Position numbers and translations under genes: made by a program. Below, piece after piece: positions 1 through 7,308 of a stretch of 64,000 nt of DNA; the stretch's first letter is position 1, and every line of letters begins with the position of its first letter. Source of the DNA: Porticoccaceae bacterium (GTDB lineage: Bacteria; Pseudomonadota; Gammaproteobacteria; Pseudomonadales; Porticoccaceae); assembly GCA_021773435.1 (NCBI GenBank), contig JAJFKC010000012.1, positions 1 through 64,000 on the forward strand, given 5' to 3'. Below the pieces are notes generated by a model. That model saw nothing but the letters and a program-made list of their open reading frames with translations. It was not told where the DNA came from and did no database searches.

Positions 1-60
1 GAAGAGTACTTGTCTCATCATTTTGAGGCGAAGCCCAATGCAGATTTCGAGATTGAGTAA
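1..60 (+). CDS. 3' end of an unidentified gene (partial)
   Basis: Frame 1 is open from the first base to a TAA at 58-60 and gives a 19-residue tail ending in DFEIE. A tandem of hairpins follows immediately, as expected at the end of a transcript. The tail is acidic and too short to assign to a family. The downstream CoA-transferase gene is on the same strand, but more than 200 bases and several hairpins separate them, so I do not infer an operon. Confidence 0.5.
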   Translation, partial: EEYLSHHFEAKPNADFEIE

Positions 61-63
61 TAG

Positions 64-131
64 ACCGGCAGGGCCGGTATTTGGTGGGACTTTCAGTCCC
101 TCAATCGAACCCACCGTCTTTTAGACGGTGG
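64..131 (+). terminator. Three consecutive hairpins after the upstream gene
   Basis: Three short inverted repeats lie in a row: ACCGGC-AGG-GCCGGT (64-78), GGGAC-TTTCA-GTCCC (86-100) and CCACCGTC-TTTTA-GACGGTGG (111-131). The third is the strongest and is followed by TTGTT. The position just past a stop codon supports a terminator role. The tripled arrangement is unusual, and the T-tract is weak. Confidence 0.5.
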
Positions 132-281
132 TTGTTAAGTCTATAGCTCGTGTCCGATCTTTTCTTTAGCCTTGTCTGGCTCCCTGGCTTCCCGTAGTTT
201 TTAGCCGGTCAATATGTCTTAATCGGGCATGAAATTTATTATCAATAATTCGCTGTAAGACTACATACATGGGAGATAAAC

Positions 282-1520
282 ATGACAACTGAAAAACATG
301 TGCTTGATGGCGTGCGGGTTCTGGACTTTACCCAACACCTGGCGGGACCAACGACGACAAGATTAATGGCCGAAATGGGTGCTGAAGTGGTCAAGGTGGA
401 GTTAGCGCCATGGGGTGATCAGGTACGTAATGTTGGCTATATGAAAGGTGGCCGCTCGGCGTATTTTTTGTCGCAAAACCGGGGCAAAAAAAGTTTATGT
501 CTGGATCCGAAAACCGATGCGGGTAAAAAAATACTGCTCGATTTGATCCCCAAATTTGACGTGCTAGTAGAAAATTTTGCGCCTGGTGTTATCGGTCGTA
601 TGGGCCTCGACTGGGAAACAGTACACAAGATAAACTCGGATCTTATTATGTGTTCCATTTCGACCTTCGGTCAGACGGGGCCATTGGCGAATCGACCAGG
701 TTTCGATTATATCGGCCAGGCCTTTGCTGGCGTTACGGGTTTAATTGGTGAACAGGACGGACCGCCCATACTACCGATGGTGGCTATGGGAGATGTGATG
801 ACTGGTGTCCATGGGGTGGCAGCGATTAATGCGGCTTTATTCCGGCAGGCTAAAGGTGGGCTTGGGCAACATCTGGATATTTCCTTGTTGGATAGCTATT
901 TCCACTGCCACGAATCCAGTGTCGCTATGATTAGCGGCAGCGAAGGCCGGTTCGAGCCTAAACGGGGAGGGTCTCACAGTCCGGGTCTTGCACCGCTGGG
1001 TGCGTTTAAAGGTCGGGATGGCTATCTGATTATTATTGCGGTATTGCATCAGTGGGACGCGCTGCTCGAAGTGCTCGGGAAGCCTGAGCTGGCCACTGAC
1101 CCACGCTTTGAGAAAATTAATAATCGCGTTAAGAACCGTTACGAACTGGTAGAGATTATCGAAAGCTGGATTATGAGCTGCGCCAGCGACGCTGAAGCTA
1201 TAGCCAAACTCGAAGAAAAACGTATACCGGTCGCACCGGTGCTGACCCTCAAAGAAGCCATGGAGCACCCGCATCTCATTGAGCGAGGCACGGTACGCAC
1301 GGTGACTGAACGCGGTTTTGGCACCTTCCAGATGCCCGGTATGCCGCTACGGTTTTCGGAATATGCGAACGACCTGGATCTGCAAGCGCCCTACCTGGGC
1401 GAACACAATCGGGACACCTTAAAAGACTTATTGGCTTATACCGATAGCCAAATAGACGAGCTGGAGCAGCAGGGCGTTATTAAAGCTGAGGCGATTCCTG
1501 ACGAGGCAGCATCCGCTTAG
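282..1520 (+). CDS. CaiB/BaiF family III CoA-transferase
   Basis: This 412-residue protein should transfer CoA between carboxylic acids, activating a substrate for degradation without ATP. The N-terminus has the family pattern VRVLDFTQHLAGP and MGAEVVKVE. Asp171 in the MGDVMTG segment sits where the catalytic Asp that forms the acyl-anhydride lies in formyl-CoA transferase. The segment GFDYIGQ replaces the GHDINY of racemase-type members, so transferase is favoured over racemase. An SD GGGAG at 271-275 lies six bases before the ATG. The stop overlaps the stop of modC on the other strand by four bases. The acid substrate cannot be told from sequence. Confidence 0.85.
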   Translation: MTTEKHVLDGVRVLDFTQHLAGPTTTRLMAEMGAEVVKVELAPWGDQVRNVGYMKGGRSAYFLSQNRGKKSLCLDPKTDAGKKILLDLIPKFDVLVENFAPGVIGRMGLDWETVHKINSDLIMCSISTFGQTGPLANRPGFDYIGQAFAGVTGLIGEQDGPPILPMVAMGDVMTGVHGVAAINAALFRQAKGGLGQHLDISLLDSYFHCHESSVAMISGSEGRFEPKRGGSHSPGLAPLGAFKGRDGYLIIIAVLHQWDALLEVLGKPELATDPRFEKINNRVKNRYELVEIIESWIMSCASDAEAIAKLEEKRIPVAPVLTLKEAMEHPHLIERGTVRTVTERGFGTFQMPGMPLRFSEYANDLDLQAPYLGEHNRDTLKDLLAYTDSQIDELEQQGVIKAEAIPDEAASA

Positions 1521-2647
1521 TGATAGTTTTCGATCACTGCGATAGTTTTAATCTGCAGGAATACATCCGTACCGGGCTGTAAATTAAGAGTTGTTGCAGC
1601 GCGTCGGGTGATCCGCGCTAAGCAGTGTTGCTCGGGGTGTTGTTTAGGGCGTAGCTCGGAGTCTTGTTCAGAGTGCTGCCCACCAATATTTAGTTTGATT
1701 AATACTTGAGCGGCTTCGTCCGTATCATTGATTGAGACAATGCTGCCCGGCAATATATTTTGAATGCTACTTTGTTCCGGTCGAACTAGCGCCAGGCTGA
1801 CGTCCCGCGCATAGATTTGAATGCGTATAGTATAGCCGATCTTGATATTGCTCCGGGCTATGAATATTTTTTTACCGCTGCCGCCAACGTCCACCGTGCT
1901 TAGATCGAATTGCGAATCTATGGCTGTAACGGTGCCGCTCAACACGGCACTTGCATCATCCCGGTAGGCCAGGGGTAATTCAGGGTTGGTGAGCAACGCG
2001 TTTATCACACCGCTGGCAACTACCCTACCTTCTTCCAGTAATACAATGTCGTCCGCGAGGCGGGTGACTTCACTGGCTGAATGGCTGACATAAATAATCG
2101 GCAAGCTTAAGTTTCTATTGAGCTGTTCGATATAGGTCAGGATTTCATTTTTACTCTCGTCATCAAGATTCGATAATGGTTCGTCGAGCAGTAGCAATCG
2201 AGGGCTAGATAGTAGCGCTCTGGCTATGGCGACACGCTGTTGTTGACCACCGGAAAGCTGGTGAGGCATTCGATTCAGAAGACCATCGAGGCCGAGTAAG
2301 GTAATCGCTTCGTCCAACGGAATAGTTCTTTGCTGCTCTGGTATGCGCTTGAAGCCATACAACAAATTGGCCCCAACCGACAAATGTGGGAATAGATTGC
2401 CCTGCTGAAAAACATATCCCAATGCTCGCTGGTGAACCGGCAGAAATTCTGTTGTGCTTTGCCAGGCTTCGCCATTCACGGTGACTTCCCCATGACCTCG
2501 CTCTAAACCGGCGATGCAGCGTAGCAGTGTGGTTTTGCCGCTGCCGGATCGCCCAAAAACGGCGGTGACACTGGTACTACTGAGAGAAATGTCTAAGTCG
2601 AGTGTGAAATCCGCTCTTGTAAATGCAAGCTTTATATCAATACTCAT
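1517..2647 (-). CDS. modC: Molybdate ABC transporter ATP-binding protein ModC
   Basis: This is the ATPase of the molybdate importer, 376 residues. Walker A GRSGSGKTT lies at about 32-40, the ABC signature LSGGQQQR at 131-138 and Walker B LLLLDEP at 151-157. The C-terminal part after about residue 235 is a TOBE/Mop-like molybdate-binding region. It is interrupted by a hydrophilic stretch rich in Q, E and H (around HSEQDSELRPKQHPEQ). Its start overlaps the modB stop by four bases, so the two are translationally coupled. It is the last gene of modABC and ends tail to tail with the CoA-transferase gene. Confidence 0.92.
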   Translation of the reverse strand: MSIDIKLAFTRADFTLDLDISLSSTSVTAVFGRSGSGKTTLLRCIAGLERGHGEVTVNGEAWQSTTEFLPVHQRALGYVFQQGNLFPHLSVGANLLYGFKRIPEQQRTIPLDEAITLLGLDGLLNRMPHQLSGGQQQRVAIARALLSSPRLLLLDEPLSNLDDESKNEILTYIEQLNRNLSLPIIYVSHSASEVTRLADDIVLLEEGRVVASGVINALLTNPELPLAYRDDASAVLSGTVTAIDSQFDLSTVDVGGSGKKIFIARSNIKIGYTIRIQIYARDVSLALVRPEQSSIQNILPGSIVSINDTDEAAQVLIKLNIGGQHSEQDSELRPKQHPEQHCLARITRRAATTLNLQPGTDVFLQIKTIAVIENYH

Positions 2648-3342
2648 CCCGTCAGCGCCACAATTTTAAACCGGCGGTTAAACATAAAGACCAGTAATAA
2701 CAGCACAAATGACAATACCAACATGGTGATAGAAAGGGCATGGGCGGCGGGATAATCCATCGCCTCAACATGGCTATATATCGCGATGGAAGCCACCTGA
2801 GTGCGACCTGGCATATTGCCGCCGATCATCAATAGCACGCCAAATTCACCCAGCGTGTGCGCAAAGGTCAACACGGCGGCGGTCAACAGGCCGCGTCGGC
2901 TAAGGGGCAGAATAATGCTGAAAAAACGGTCCAGCGATTTAGCCCGCAGTGTCGCGGCGGCCTCAATGACATTTTTGTCGATGGCCTGAAAAGTAGCCTG
3001 CAAAGGCTGCACAGCAAAAGGTAGGGAATAAATCATCGAACCGATAACCAGGCCGGCGAAGCTAAAGGCAAGGGGTTGTTCGCCGATAGCGATCATAAAT
3101 TGCCCGCCCCAACCAGTTGGTCCCAGGAACAGTAGTAGATAAAACCCGAGCACCGTGGGGGGCAAGATCAAGGGCATGGCGATCACCGATTCAAGCGCCG
3201 GTCGCAGTCGCCACCGGGTGCGAGCCAACCACCATGCCAGGGGGATAGCGATGCTCAGTAAGGCGATAACGGTGACGGTGGCCAACTTCACGCTTAGCCA
3301 AAGCGCACTTAGATCGGCGGGGGATAACCAATTAGCTGGCAT
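2644..3342 (-). CDS. modB: Molybdate ABC transporter permease ModB
   Basis: This 232-residue inner-membrane permease has about five hydrophobic segments. It carries an EAA coupling loop (EAAATLRAKSLDRFF and following) that contacts ModC. It also has the family's typical MPLILPPTVLGFYLL stretch. It should form the channel through which ModA-delivered molybdate or tungstate passes. It overlaps the modA 3' end by 11 bases and the modC start by four, so modA-modB-modC is one transcription unit. Confidence 0.92.
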   Translation of the reverse strand: MPANWLSPADLSALWLSVKLATVTVIALLSIAIPLAWWLARTRWRLRPALESVIAMPLILPPTVLGFYLLLFLGPTGWGGQFMIAIGEQPLAFSFAGLVIGSMIYSLPFAVQPLQATFQAIDKNVIEAAATLRAKSLDRFFSIILPLSRRGLLTAAVLTFAHTLGEFGVLLMIGGNMPGRTQVASIAIYSHVEAMDYPAAHALSITMLVLSFVLLLLVFMFNRRFKIVALTG

Positions 3343-4144
3343 CGAATGCTACGCCGGATGATGGGGCCGGTGTCTGTGCGCCTCGAGTTAGAGGGATAGC
3401 AGCTTGGCCCTCCGGTAACTGATAACCCGATTCGCTAATAACTTGCTTCGCCTGGGCATCGGTTTGTAACCAGCGGCAAAAGCGTCTCGCTGCGCGCTGA
3501 TTTTTGCTGTTGTTGAGCACGACGCCCTGCTGAATGATGGCTGTGTACAACCTTGCGGGGGGTAACCAATAGTTATTGTTTTCGGTTCTGCGTTTAAGCT
3601 GCGACAGGGCGACAAAGGCGACATCAGCGTTTCCGCTGGCGGCGTAGTGCCAGGCCTGGCCGACACTCTCGGCAAGGGCGAGGCGATGGCTCGATGACAG
3701 AGTTTGCCAATACCCCATTGTGGATAGTACTTGCTCGGCAGCTTTTCCGTAGGGGGCGTGTCGGGGATTGGCCAGGGCAACGAGATGGTCTGGCCTAAAA
3801 TCAAAGCCCTGATCCGCTGCTGGGGTTATTGATTGTTGGGGATGCCACAGTGCCAGAATACCGATCGCATAGGTGAATCGAGACGCGGCGTCGGCAAGTT
3901 GCTTGTCTATTAAGTTGATCGGATGTTGGCGGTCGGCTGATAAGAAAACATCGTAGGGCGCACCCTGCATAATCTGCGTAGTCAGCTTGCCTGAAGAGCC
4001 AATGCTGATAGAAAGCTGATCGCCACTCGCTTGATGATAGTGGGGAGTCAATTCTCTAAGTGTGGCGCCGAAGTTGGCTGATACCGCGATGTTAAGTTCA
4101 GTAGCGAATGCAGTGGTAGCGACCGAGATAAGACAAAATAGCAT
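3332..4144 (-). CDS. modA: Molybdate ABC transporter substrate-binding protein ModA
   Basis: This is the periplasmic molybdate-binding protein that feeds ModB/ModC. The open frame reaches 4279, but the signal peptide (MLFCLISVATTAFA, then ELNIAVSANF) starts at the ATG at 4144. The 45 residues before it look like untranslated leader. No good SD is visible for either start, so the choice rests on the signal peptide. Family features are AVSANFGATL, SIGSSGKLTTQI, GAPYDVFLSAD and, towards the C-terminus, DVAFVALSQ. No modE regulator gene is adjacent. Confidence 0.88.
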   Translation of the reverse strand: MLFCLISVATTAFATELNIAVSANFGATLRELTPHYHQASGDQLSISIGSSGKLTTQIMQGAPYDVFLSADRQHPINLIDKQLADAASRFTYAIGILALWHPQQSITPAADQGFDFRPDHLVALANPRHAPYGKAAEQVLSTMGYWQTLSSSHRLALAESVGQAWHYAASGNADVAFVALSQLKRRTENNNYWLPPARLYTAIIQQGVVLNNSKNQRAARRFCRWLQTDAQAKQVISESGYQLPEGQAAIPLTRGAQTPAPSSGVAFDAS

Positions 4145-4279
4145 GGAGACTGTGTAATGAAATCGCCTGTAATCGACCCAAGCGGTGCACGTATTTAGCC
4201 CGACATTATGAGTCGCGCCCCTCACCGTACGGACAACCAGATGAGTAGCCTTGCTTAGCTTATTAGCGGCCGTGGTCAT

Positions 4280-4772
4280 GGGCTGGTATTGTCGTCGCCG
4301 TTGCCTTGAATGGTTTTACCCAGGCAGATTTTATCCGATGTGCTCATGTCCAATGTACTCATAAGGTCAGCTGTTGGAGAGCAAAGTGACGCAATCAAGA
4401 AAAGCAGCAGTTTATCTGATGTCGGGCTTTATCACCATGAACCGGCAGAGATAAAAAGCTATGTATTAAAAAATAATATATAATATAAAACAATAGGATA
4501 AAGAGTATTTATAATGTTATATATAGAATTAGAGGAGGGTGTATCTACTGCTTTTTTATGATGAATAATTCGTTCGTCGCCTGTTCCCGCTACTTGAAAT
4601 CACTTTTTGAGGTCGTTGGGCAATAACGGTAAAAATACTTTGTCGATCTGTGATGATCAAATGCGCTTGTTTTGGCTTTAACGTAACTGTACATTCACCA
4701 GCTTTTGGCTTTTGCCAACATGGCATTGGGCATGGGGATTGCTCGTTCAAGTAATTGGCAGATTAAGCACTA
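4280..4772. other. AT-rich non-coding stretch upstream of modA
   Basis: No convincing gene is seen here. Positions about 4450-4535 are very AT-rich, with runs such as AATAATATATAATATAA. The stretch should hold the modA promoter. A weak minus-strand reading frame at 4556-4750 has a CPMPC motif followed by TVTLKPKQAHLIIT, faintly like a YgiT-type zinc-finger antitoxin. It lacks the second Cys pair and a clear start, so it is at best a relic. Confidence 0.4.
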
Positions 4773-4909
4773 GCAGATCGAAATAGGCAGATCGAAATAG
4801 GCAGATCGAAATAGGCAGATCGAAATAGGCAGATCGAAATAGGCAGATCAAAATAGGCAGATCAAAATAGGCAGATCAAAATAGGCAGATCAAAATAGGC
4901 AGATCAAAT
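4773..4909 (+). repeat. Nine-plus copies of a 14-bp GATC-containing tandem repeat
   Basis: The unit GCAGATCGAAATAG is repeated head to tail from 4773. Five perfect copies (4773-4842) are followed by four copies with one change, GCAGATCAAAATAG (4843-4898). A truncated tenth copy (4899-4909) merges into the TTG start codon at 4910. A degenerate GCAGATTAAG lies just upstream at 4758. Every copy carries a GATC (Dam) site, so these recur every 14 bases. There are no spacers, so this is not CRISPR. The unit length is not a multiple of three, and TAG stops close the frames. Confidence 0.95.
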
Positions 4910-5353
4910 TTGAGCGACCAGCAATATATTAACCAGCCGTTTCCGCCTCTAGTTGTGGACGTGGAGGTATGGCAACTAAAATTTTTCGCCAAAGCAGTGG
5001 GCGAAACTGATCCCATTTATTTTGACGAGGAGCTTGCGCAGCAGGCTGGACATAGATCAATCCTCGCGCCGCCAACCTATGCGGTGACGCTGGGTTGCGC
5101 GGTACCCGATCCCTTTGAGCGGGTGCGGTTGCTCGGCATAGATGTCACTAAGCTCCTCCACACCAATCAGTATTTCGAGTACTTTGCGCCGATTTATGCT
5201 CGTGATCAAATAACCTTTGTCGCAACAATTCTGGATTTTTACGAAAAAGGTAGAGGCAAATTCCAGTTTATGGTCGAAGAAACAGAGGCCCGCAATCAGT
5301 TTGGCGAACTGACGACCCGATTTAAACAAACAGTTGTCGAACGTCGAGAATGA
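4910..5353 (+). CDS. MaoC-like hydratase, N-terminal-type domain protein
   Basis: This 147-residue hot-dog-fold protein resembles the FAS1-like/MaoC N-terminal dehydratase domain (features AVGETDPIYFDEELAQQAG and LAPPTYAVTL). It overlaps the following MaoC gene by four bases. Such pairs usually form a heteromeric (R)-enoyl-CoA hydratase, the small partner lacking the catalytic dyad. The likely start is a TTG at 4910, directly abutting the 14-bp repeat array, with no recognisable SD. Translation or transcription may therefore depend on the array. Confidence 0.78.
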   Translation: MSDQQYINQPFPPLVVDVEVWQLKFFAKAVGETDPIYFDEELAQQAGHRSILAPPTYAVTLGCAVPDPFERVRLLGIDVTKLLHTNQYFEYFAPIYARDQITFVATILDFYEKGRGKFQFMVEETEARNQFGELTTRFKQTVVERRE

Positions 5354-5820
5354 AACACAGCAAGCAGGTACAGGACCTGTCTTTGGGCGGGACGAATAAG
5401 GCGATGAGAAAGGTTGATCTGACTACGGTGGCCGTCGGCGATGAATTACCCGAGCTATCTAAGCCAGCAATCACTCGAACCACCCTGGCTTATTTTTGCG
5501 GCGCGTCCAACGATCATAATCCCATTCATGTCGATAGCGATTTCGCTCAGGCCTCGGGCAAGGATGATGTATTTGCTCATGGCATGCTCGACATGGCTTA
5601 TATGGGCCAGCTATTGACCAATTGGGTGCCCCAGTCAGCTATTGTCAGTTTTGGTGTCAAGTTTGGTGCCATCGTCTATGTCGGCGATGAAATCACCTGT
5701 CGAGGGGTGATCAGCGACAGGATAGAAACCGACCTGGGTTTCAATTTGGTTATCAAGCTAAAAGCGACAGATCAACGCGGTGAAGTGAAGTTGACCGGTG
5801 AGGCTGTTATTCGTCAGTGA
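5350..5820 (+). CDS. MaoC-family (R)-enoyl-CoA hydratase
   Basis: This 156-residue hot-dog-fold hydratase has the hydratase-2 motif in GASNDHNPIHVDSDFA, with the catalytic Asp and His of D-x-N-P-x-H, followed by FAHGMLDMAYMGQLL. It should add water to a trans-2-enoyl-CoA. Its start codon overlaps the stop of the preceding MaoC gene (ATGA), which suggests co-translation and a hetero-oligomer. An acyl-CoA dehydrogenase gene follows 87 bases on, consistent with two successive beta-oxidation steps. The substrate is unknown. Confidence 0.82.
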   Translation: MKHSKQVQDLSLGGTNKAMRKVDLTTVAVGDELPELSKPAITRTTLAYFCGASNDHNPIHVDSDFAQASGKDDVFAHGMLDMAYMGQLLTNWVPQSAIVSFGVKFGAIVYVGDEITCRGVISDRIETDLGFNLVIKLKATDQRGEVKLTGEAVIRQ

Positions 5821-5907
5821 GGCGAGAAACTACACAAATTAGGCGTGATGTGTCTGTCCGAATATGATTCCGCTATGCGACAAAGACAAATAGTCCTGGA
5901 GGTTTAA

Positions 5908-7053
5908 ATGAGCAACTATCAATCCCGATGGATGGATGAAAACCTCGAGGTTTTTCGACGCTCGGTTAGTCAGTTCGTCGAGACCGAAATGCTGCCCTAC
6001 GATGAACAATGGCGGGAACAGCAATATATCGATAAGGCACTGTGGCGCAAAGCCGGGGCGCAGGGGTTTTTGTGCACCGACATTTCCGAACAGTATGGTT
6101 GCCCGGGCGCAGATTTCCGCTATGAAGCAGTGTTTTATGAAGAGCAGTGGCGGCGCGGTTTAACCGGCATGGGTCAGGGGGTGCATAGCATTAGCGCCCA
6201 TTACATTCTCAATCATGGCACTGAAGCCCAAAAACAGCGCTGGCTACCAAAAATGGCGTCCGGCGAGATGATTGGCGCAATTGCCATGACTGAACCGGGC
6301 ACCGGCTCTGATTTGCAGGGCATTGTCACGCGGGCGGTGAAAGACGGCGATCACTATGTCGTCAATGGCTCAAAGATTTTTATTACCAACGGCTATTTGT
6401 GTGAGGTCCTGGTGTTGATTGTTAAAACCGATCCGGAAGCCGGTAGCAAGGGCCTATCTTTGTTGATTTTAGAAACTGAAAACCTCGAAGGTTATCGGGT
6501 AGGGAAGCCATTAAAAAAAATGGGCCAGAAAGCCCAGGACACCTGCGAGTTGTTTTTTGAAGATGTGCGGGTTCATAAAGACCAGTTGCTCGGCGGCGAC
6601 GAAGGCGCAGGTTTTATGCAATTGATGAGCGATTTGCCCTATGAGCGCTCGACCGTTGGTGTCCAGGCCATTGCCACCATGGAGGGTGCGCTGGCCGAAA
6701 CTGTATCCTATGTGAAGCAGCGCCATGCCTTTGGCAAGCCGCTTATGGAGCAGCAAAATACCCGTTTCAAGCTGGCCGAAGTCCATGCTCTGGTGCGGGC
6801 GGCGCGGGTTTTTATGGATCGTTGCATAGAAGACGTGGTGGCCGGCATCCTCGATAATGCCACCGCATCCATGTGCAAGTGGTGGTTGTCGGAGCTGCAA
6901 CAAAAAGTCATTGATGAATGTCTGCAATTGCACGGTGGTTATGGCTATATGGACGAGTACTTGATTTGCCGCATGTATGCTGACGCCAGAGTTTCACGGA
7001 TTTATGCAGGTACTAGCGAAATCATGCTGGAAGTGATCGCCAGGGATTTGTAA
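5908..7053 (+). CDS. Acyl-CoA dehydrogenase
   Basis: This 381-residue FAD enzyme should oxidise an acyl-CoA to the 2-enoyl-CoA. FAD/substrate motifs are MTEPGTGSDLQG (127-138), the YVKQRHAFGKPL helix and LHGGYGYMDE (341-350). The C-terminal motif is YAGTSEI (366-372), with Ala where MCAD-type enzymes have the catalytic Glu. As in isovaleryl- and long-chain types, the base is probably Glu259 in the ATMEGALAET helix; that is inferred by alignment from memory. A strong SD GGAGG (5898-5902) precedes the ATG. It lies downstream of the MaoC pair on the same strand. Confidence 0.88.
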   Translation: MSNYQSRWMDENLEVFRRSVSQFVETEMLPYDEQWREQQYIDKALWRKAGAQGFLCTDISEQYGCPGADFRYEAVFYEEQWRRGLTGMGQGVHSISAHYILNHGTEAQKQRWLPKMASGEMIGAIAMTEPGTGSDLQGIVTRAVKDGDHYVVNGSKIFITNGYLCEVLVLIVKTDPEAGSKGLSLLILETENLEGYRVGKPLKKMGQKAQDTCELFFEDVRVHKDQLLGGDEGAGFMQLMSDLPYERSTVGVQAIATMEGALAETVSYVKQRHAFGKPLMEQQNTRFKLAEVHALVRAARVFMDRCIEDVVAGILDNATASMCKWWLSELQQKVIDECLQLHGGYGYMDEYLICRMYADARVSRIYAGTSEIMLEVIARDL

Positions 7054-7308
7054 AGGGGGTATTAGCGGAAGGTTGAAGTAGCAGTTGGATAAGACTTTAT
7101 TTTAATTGACGATTTAACCTTAGCTGAAACTCTGTTATTCGTAATCAATACCGTTTGAACCCACCATTTAACCACTTGGCTGTTTGCTTGTGCAGAATGT
7201 TGCGCTGTCTTAAATTCCCCCTATACTTGGCTCAGAATCCAGAGGTTCGAGACCTCGCTAATACCCTTGGCTGATTGCGCCACCTAAGGAACGAAACAGA
7301 GTCTAATA

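Noticed and set aside
4440-4540. ModE operator upstream of modA
   Set aside because: TATATA-type half sites occur, but the stretch is so AT-rich that such matches are expected by chance; no full dyad was found.
4773-4912. CRISPR array
   Set aside because: The 14-base units are adjacent with no spacers, and no cas genes are nearby.
7237-7256. tRNA T-arm like sequence GAGGTTCGAGACCTC
   Set aside because: No D-arm, anticodon arm or acceptor stem could be fitted around it.
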